NCBI GenBank assembly: GCA_900544655.1
Contig: UQWE01000046.1
Span: forward strand, 1-9,385
Reading direction: 5' to 3'
Origin: an uncultured Coriobacteriaceae bacterium
GTDB taxonomy: Bacteria; Actinomycetota; Coriobacteriia; Coriobacteriales; Atopobiaceae
DNA: 9,385 bases
Shown in pieces: positions 6,301-9,385 of this stretch. Made by a program: the position numbers and the translations under genes. Below the pieces are notes generated by a model. That model did not search any database and was not told the DNA's origin. It saw only the letters and a program-made list of their open reading frames with translations. How positions within the stretch are numbered: position 1 is the stretch's first letter; every line of letters begins with the position of its first letter.

Positions 6301-7473
6301 TTCGACTTCCTTTTTGAAATCGTCATAGCCAAGCTTGTGCAGGTTGTAGGCAGTGTATCCCTGGGCCTTGTCATAGCTGTAGTCCTCAGAGGAATCCTCA
6401 GCGTCAAGCTCGTGGTAGGTGGGGCCACGGAAAAACGCCTTGCATTCCTCCTTGGAGCAGTATTCGCGCACTAGACCCTTGAGGATCTCCAGGTCAGCGT
6501 CATACTGCTCGCACTTCTTAATCATGTTGGCAGAGATGCTTTCGCCGGGAGCATAGGAGAGCAGCCCCTGGAGCACGAAGGCAGAGTAGACGCCACAAAG
6601 CGCGTCAAGCAGCTCGACGCTATCGTCCGGGCACGCCTCCTTAAGAGCGTCGAAGTCCTCCTCGGCACCAAGAGAGACCTTCGTCTTCTCACAGGCAAAG
6701 TCGCCAAAGATATCCTTAAACTCAGCGGCGAGACCAAGCATCGCATTGGCGAATGCCTTGGAAGCCCTCTTGGGGTCAAGGTTCTCCGCTCCAGAGATGA
6801 CAACGAGGGGCACAATCTCCTGGACGAGGGAGGAGCGGTTTAGCTTTTCCTCGTTAAGCAGAATCTTGGTAAGCTGCGCACTCTTATCCGCAGGCTCGCT
6901 GTAGTCATGGGCAGCACACCACTCCTTGAGAGCAGAGTAGAACGCCTTGGATGCCTTTGCGGGATTCGCATCCTTTGACTTCAGGTTCTTCTCGTCCTCA
7001 CGAAGGAAGTTGCCACGGTGCTTGACGATGTTGTGCATGGCAAGGTAGACGAGGCGAAGATCAGCCTTCTCATCCGTCTCCATCAGCCACTTGCGAAGGT
7101 GATAAATGGTGGGGAAACGCCTGTAATAGTCGTCAATCGTAAAGTCATCGCCATTGAAAATGGGATCCCCATCAACGAGGCGGGACATGTTCAGGCGCGT
7201 AAAGAACTCGGGATCAACCTGACTCATCTCTTCGCCGAAGAGATCCTGGAGAAGGTTGAGGCGCCAACGACGGCGAACGTAACGACGACGCTGCCCACGG
7301 TGGACGCGTGCCTCTGACGCAGGCTGCGCGCTATCGAAGAGCCTACTACCCCACGTAGGCTGCTTCTTGAAGTGGAGCAACTTGCCCTGTTCATCGACCA
7401 CCGACCAACCAACGGAGCCCGTGCCCATATCAAGGCCGATGCTATAACGTCCGCCGTAGTTTCTGAGATTCAC
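3319..7473 (-). CDS. cas9: Cas9, RNA-guided DNA endonuclease, type II-A
   Basis: Cas9 cuts both strands of invading DNA matched by the crRNA, guided with tracrRNA, and also helps select spacers. It has 1,384 residues, at the long end of the II-A range. RuvC-I: GLDMGTGSVGW, catalytic Asp15. Arg-rich bridge helix about 55-72 (RGQRRRYVRRRWRLNLL). Recognition lobe about 75-790. RuvC-II: NIFIEVTRDEDERNK, Glu808. HNH: YEVDHIIPRAY, His896, with Asn910 and Asn919. RuvC-III: DFHHAHDAYL, His1028 and Asp1031. The C-terminal PAM-interacting part holds RIDLSLIGGPKRTG (about 1335-1348) and ends DQSVTGMFERKTRV, which resembles HQSITGLYETRIDL at the end of S. pyogenes Cas9. The start is GTG at 7473, with GAGGGG (7484-7489) 10 bases upstream. 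First gene of the operon, divergent from the tracrRNA; its stop overlaps cas1 by 14 bases. All nuclease residues are intact. Confidence 0.98.
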   Translation of the reverse strand: MNLRNYGGRYSIGLDMGTGSVGWSVVDEQGKLLHFKKQPTWGSRLFDSAQPASEARVHRGQRRRYVRRRWRLNLLQDLFGEEMSQVDPEFFTRLNMSRLVDGDPIFNGDDFTIDDYYRRFPTIYHLRKWLMETDEKADLRLVYLAMHNIVKHRGNFLREDEKNLKSKDANPAKASKAFYSALKEWCAAHDYSEPADKSAQLTKILLNEEKLNRSSLVQEIVPLVVISGAENLDPKRASKAFANAMLGLAAEFKDIFGDFACEKTKVSLGAEEDFDALKEACPDDSVELLDALCGVYSAFVLQGLLSYAPGESISANMIKKCEQYDADLEILKGLVREYCSKEECKAFFRGPTYHELDAEDSSEDYSYDKAQGYTAYNLHKLGYDDFKKEVEKLFKGTGATSDERYVDMIARFERQQFLRRLKTSDNGSIYYQLHLEELKVIIENQSRFYPFLKRDAAKIESLVSFRIPYYVGPLTGKNARQDAHGKNRFQWSERKPGMEDAVITPWNWDQVIDKNKSAEKFILRMTGDCTYLAGEKTLPKCSLLYEEFCVLNELNGVRWSDDGDDWRRLDAAQREGIINDLFHKSRRVTYKKIADWLVRQGDATNPRVRGGQGESALESNLGSLIFFTKDIFPGEEIVPGTRLYKDVETIILWNTLFEDRAILREKLESEFGQSGKGLLSDAQIKAICKKRFTGWGRLSEKFLCELKVDAQNGRKVSIMDVLREGNPNSTRRNGETMVMMEVLRDEDLGFQKAVDAANRAHYAKEGSILGVNDLPGSPAIRRSLNQAIRIVDEIAGIAGHAPENIFIEVTRDEDERNKGKRTKRRYEQLKVALETFKNENPQIWDAQIWDEFRRITPADLDERLTLYFMQRGKCLYSGRPIKIEQLSNAGLYEVDHIIPRAYIKDDSLENKALVYREENQRKTDELLLDESIRRNMSSEWRTLHDAGLIGDKKFNNLLRSHISEGAMRGFIARQIVETSQMVKLTQSLLEARYANAGTKVVPVKASMSHNLREAAGFVKCREANDFHHAHDAYLACRVGLFIQMRHPGIYDNPIGYTRVVKDYVRSQAEEFNKRHQMPGSAGFVINSFMKSGFDKETGEIFRDGWDAEAELEGMRRALNYRQCYISRMPEEDTGVFWNATIYSPRNPKMGPKLALPVKQGLDPKQFGGFSSQQFAYFFIYEAKKKGKPCFQFAEVPVWLAGRVGSCPDALADYAAELAQAAGLEFVRIERAKIYKKQLIELNGERFVLRGKKELLSANELAFTLAELSTFKEDSSSEEIDSVLRSISSSSSVVGKRVARLLDLPTLGERAVSLGVDEKRGLLRSLCPVLNGSNDRIDLSLIGGPKRTGTLQVSFTGLLNNVEVDFEIIDQSVTGMFERKTRVGL

Positions 7474-7494
7474 GGCAACTCTTCCCCTCGGTCG

Positions 7495-7503
7495 TGATAC
7501 AGT
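7495..7503 (+). promoter_or_regulatory. Candidate tracrRNA promoter (extended -10)
   Basis: TGATACAGT gives an extended -10 (TG, one base, TACAGT, 4 of 6), just upstream of the anti-repeat. It predicts a start near 7510. There is no good -35 box at 7475-7480 (GGCAAC region), which is tolerable with an extended -10. It overlaps the cas9 5' untranslated region. Confidence 0.4.
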
Positions 7504-7517
7504 CTGGGTGTCCTCCG

Positions 7518-7547
7518 ATTACCAGTCGGATCGACACTGCGAGTCAA
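7518..7547 (-). promoter_or_regulatory. Candidate cas operon promoter, inside the anti-repeat
   Basis: On the minus strand, TTGACT (7542-7547, 5 of 6 to the -35 consensus) and GGTAAT (7518-7523, 4 of 6 to the -10) are 18 bases apart, placing the start near 7511, about 38 bases before the cas9 GTG. TTGACT exists only because the anti-repeat differs from the repeat at its bulge, so array repeats do not carry the pair. The promoter would overlap the tracrRNA gene completely, with convergent or interfering transcription likely. Confidence 0.4.
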
Positions 7548-7561
7548 AATACGGCTTTGCC

Positions 7562-7585
7562 AAAAATGTCCTCTCTAGGGAGGAC
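7562..7585 (-). terminator. Possible minus-strand terminator sharing tracrRNA hairpin 1
   Basis: On the minus strand, the GTCCTC...GAGGAC hairpin (7568-7585) is followed directly by ATTTTTGG (7567-7560). This has the form of a weak intrinsic terminator and could stop transcripts from the hydrolase gene before cas9. The stem is only 6-7 bp, so strength is uncertain. Confidence 0.35.
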
Positions 7586-7614
7586 GCCTCGTAGGGGGCA
7601 ATTTGACTTCGCCT

Positions 7615-7645
7615 GGAGCCTCCCATGGGAGGCTCCTTTGTTTTC
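7615..7645 (+). terminator. Intrinsic terminator of the tracrRNA
   Basis: GGAGCCTCCC and GGGAGGCTCC form a perfect 10-bp inverted repeat around a central AT (some top pairs must open for the loop). TTTGTTTTC follows at 7637-7645. There is no T-run on the other side, so it works in the plus direction only. Confidence 0.9.
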
Positions 7646-7878
7646 AGGATAGTCGCTGTGTCCCACCCTCCCACTCTGACCGTGCGCTCTTCCCGTGAAC
7701 GGTTGTTTGAATCGTTGAACACATGTCCTGCGTGCGAGGAACAAATCAGTCTACGTACATGAGATAGATACTAGCGGCGCTTCTGGACATTAAGTTACCG
7801 CACAATACCTCGCAATATCACCTAACAAAGAGGCGGACAAGCGCGCATACATCCGGTCAAGAACAGCCAGAACAAGCC
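7646..7878. other. Intergenic stretch without recognisable features
   Basis: I see no gene, RNA, repeat or strong hairpin here. It is less GC-rich than the hydrolase gene. The only open frame of note continues into it from the alternative 3' end of the hydrolase gene (stop at 7790). It may mark the right boundary of the inserted CRISPR region, but no direct repeat or att-like site is visible. Confidence 0.5.
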
Positions 7879-9381
7879 TCAGAAGAAGTGTCGATTCTTC
7901 TCCCTCAAATGCCAGCATCTCAGGCGTAGCCCATCCCACAATGACATCGCACACGATTCCCCCGCAGCCCGCAAACCCACCTCGCTGCATAGCTTCGCTA
8001 GCCCCCCCGCCGCGAGCAGCGCGACGCACGCGCCGCCAACGGCAACCTGCTCGGGGTAGAAGCTGGCGAAGTCACGCAGGCGCATGCCGGTCGTCGTGGG
8101 CAGCCACGCGATAAGGGCGGGCACTCCCACGTGAAGCGTCAGGGCCCAGGCGACGCGCACGGCACGCTCGAAGCCGCGTGCTCGCGTCATCTTCCGCCGC
8201 CAGCGGCGTCGCAGCACGAGCGGCATAGCGCACGCGCCCACGGCAAACGCGTATGCCGCATCGAATTCGATGTGGGTCTCGCGAGACGCATCGGCGTCCT
8301 CCGGGGTTATAGCCGCGTCAGCTTCAAAGCCACGCGCCAGCGACAGCACGCCGTCGCCCATGTCCCAAAACGCCCCGTTGCCGCCAACCACGTCGTTCTC
8401 GTCCGCCATGATCACCACGGCGACGTCCTCCTCGGGAATCACCACCATGCGCGCCACGTGGTTCTCGACGTCACCATCGTGGGACATCACGAGCAAGCCG
8501 TCATCATCCGCGTACGTGGTCCAGCCCATGCCGTAGAACGTGTCGCCGGCGGGGTCCGGCACACGATTCCACACCATGCGATTCACGGCATCCGAGCTTA
8601 CGACCCCTCCCCCGTTGTTCAGGTATAGCCGCAGGTAACTCGCCATGTCGCGAATACTTGCGCGCACATAGCCAGAAGCTTGGCCACCCCACTCGTCATC
8701 ATCCTCGCCATGCGAGAAGCCATCGGCCACGGGAATGCCAAACCAGTCGCGGTGCGCGGGCGTCGCGACAGCCCTGGGCTCCTCGACCCCGTCGACCGAG
8801 GCGTCGTCCATGCCCGCGACATCGAAGATGTTCGCACGCAGGTAGCTGGCATAGCTCTCACCGCTCACAGACTCAACGATGCGGCCAAGCAGGTCATAGT
8901 TGGCGTTCGCATAGCTAAACTGCCCGTAGCTCTCCCCCACGCTCGCGCGGGCGAGGCTCTCGTAATAGCCAAAGCCGCTCGTCTGGTTGAGCAGCATGCG
9001 AACCGTCACGTCCGCGGGCACGGCATAACCGGGCGCATAGCGAACCGCCGGAGCGTCAAGGTCTATGAGGCCCTCGTCCACGAGCTGCTGCACGGCAAGC
9101 GCCGTCATGGACTTGGAGAGCGAACCAATGATGAACGTATCGTCCGCGCTCTTGACGTCACCAAATACCCGCAGATAGTTGGTGTCACTTGCACTCACCC
9201 CCGCCACGGCCATACCCGGTACCCCAGACGCGGGAAAGGCCTCGTCGAAGTACTCGTCGAGCTGATCGGCCGTATCCGCGTCCCATGCGTGGGCGGGGCG
9301 CACCGGGGCAATCACCGCGAAGAACGCGAAGGCCACGAGGATCACGCGGCGCACGCGACGCGCACGGGACACGCGGCGCAC
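7879..9381 (-). CDS. Exported serine hydrolase, beta-lactamase/PBP family (class C-like), with C-terminal membrane segments
   Basis: The catalytic motifs of the beta-lactamase-like (PF00144-type) fold are all present: Ser87-Leu-Ser-Lys90 (SxxK, in IIGSLSKSMTAL), Tyr157-Ala-Asn159 (YxN) and His301-Asp-Gly303 (HxG). Residues 1-32 form a signal peptide or anchor: Arg-rich start, hydrophobic ILVAFAFFAVIAPV, then AHA before Trp33. Three hydrophobic segments follow the domain, at about 374-390, 407-427 and 444-463, with a basic loop RRRWRRKMTRARG between the first two. The protein thus probably acts at the outer face of the membrane as a peptidase, esterase or cell-wall D-Ala-D-Ala enzyme; the substrate cannot be told. 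The start shown is a GTG at the window edge; GTGs at 9372 and 9354 are alternatives, and the true start may lie outside. The last 37 residues follow a G7 run and look unlike the rest. Confidence 0.9.
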   Translation of the reverse strand: MRRVSRARRVRRVILVAFAFFAVIAPVRPAHAWDADTADQLDEYFDEAFPASGVPGMAVAGVSASDTNYLRVFGDVKSADDTFIIGSLSKSMTALAVQQLVDEGLIDLDAPAVRYAPGYAVPADVTVRMLLNQTSGFGYYESLARASVGESYGQFSYANANYDLLGRIVESVSGESYASYLRANIFDVAGMDDASVDGVEEPRAVATPAHRDWFGIPVADGFSHGEDDDEWGGQASGYVRASIRDMASYLRLYLNNGGGVVSSDAVNRMVWNRVPDPAGDTFYGMGWTTYADDDGLLVMSHDGDVENHVARMVVIPEEDVAVVIMADENDVVGGNGAFWDMGDGVLSLARGFEADAAITPEDADASRETHIEFDAAYAFAVGACAMPLVLRRRWRRKMTRARGFERAVRVAWALTLHVGVPALIAWLPTTTGMRLRDFASFYPEQVAVGGACVALLAAGGLAKLCSEVGLRAAGESCAMSLWDGLRLRCWHLREKNRHFF

Positions 9382-9385
9382 GCGA

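Larger units (their letters stand above)
7510..7645 (+). ncRNA. tracrRNA
   Basis: The tracrRNA pairs with each crRNA repeat, allows RNase III processing and docks the guide in Cas9. The anti-repeat at 7517-7541 matches the repeat at 24 of 25 bases; the odd base (7528, G for A) makes a G-U pair. Next comes a short bulge (7542-7544), then CAAAAT (7545-7550) pairing with the GUUUUG at the 5' end of the repeat, as in the S. pyogenes lower stem. The nexus is GGC-TTT-GCC (7553-7561). Hairpin 1 is 7568-7585 (GTCCTC/GAGGAC). Hairpin 2 is 7586-7599 (GCCTC/GGGGC, loop GTAG). The final hairpin is the terminator at 7615-7636. The 5' end is inferred from the promoter and is approximate. Position upstream of cas9 on the opposite strand is common in II-A loci. 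Confidence 0.93.

Noticed and set aside
7519..7744. Small minus-strand open frames across the tracrRNA and its terminator
   Set aside because: They overlap a structured RNA gene, have no good ribosome binding site and have no recognisable composition.
8131..8918. Plus-strand open frames opposite the serine hydrolase
   Set aside because: They are His/Arg/Pro-rich antisense shadows of a gene with all its catalytic motifs.

Overview
The window carries a complete type II-A CRISPR-Cas locus in a GC-rich bacterial chromosome. The flanking genes use mostly G or C in third codon positions, while csn2, cas2, cas1 and the spacer-array surroundings are visibly less GC-rich. A GC-rich host with a II-A (csn2-bearing) locus and a Cas9 of 1,384 residues points to the Coriobacteriia (Actinomycetota; Olsenella, Atopobium or Coriobacterium relatives). 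This is an inference from memory of where such Cas9 proteins occur, not a search result.

Layout from left to right. 1-247: edge of an unrecognised minus-strand gene that seems to change frame at a C4/G5 run. 246-458: a doubtful small plus-strand ORF. 449-600: a decayed copy of repeat, leader and csn2 tail, in the same order and orientation as the live ones 899 bp away. 693-1386: CRISPR array with 11 repeats of 36 bp and 10 spacers of 29-30 bp, read on the minus strand. 1387-1441: a short leader. 1442-7473: minus-strand operon cas9-cas1-cas2-csn2, with every gene overlapping the next. 7495-7645: a divergent tracrRNA on the plus strand, with promoter, anti-repeat, nexus, two hairpins and a terminator. 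7646-7878: nothing recognisable. 7879 to the right edge: a secreted or membrane-anchored serine hydrolase of the beta-lactamase/penicillin-binding-protein family, minus strand.

How it works together: Cas1, Cas2 and Csn2 (with Cas9 and tracrRNA) insert new spacers at the leader end near 1386. The array transcript pairs with the tracrRNA anti-repeat (25 bp block, 24 identical plus one G-U pair), and Cas9 uses the duplex as its guide. All catalytic residues of Cas9 and Cas1 are present, the repeats are near-identical and the tracrRNA folds as expected, so the system looks functional.

The least expected feature is the fossil repeat-leader-csn2 tail at 449-600. It shows that a second CRISPR locus or a tandem duplication once existed here, and it works as a natural comparison for which leader bases are conserved. 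Other points worth checking are the likely cas promoter lying inside the tracrRNA anti-repeat, a G7 run in the hydrolase gene where a slip would swap the C-terminal tail, and one AT-rich spacer among GC-rich ones.
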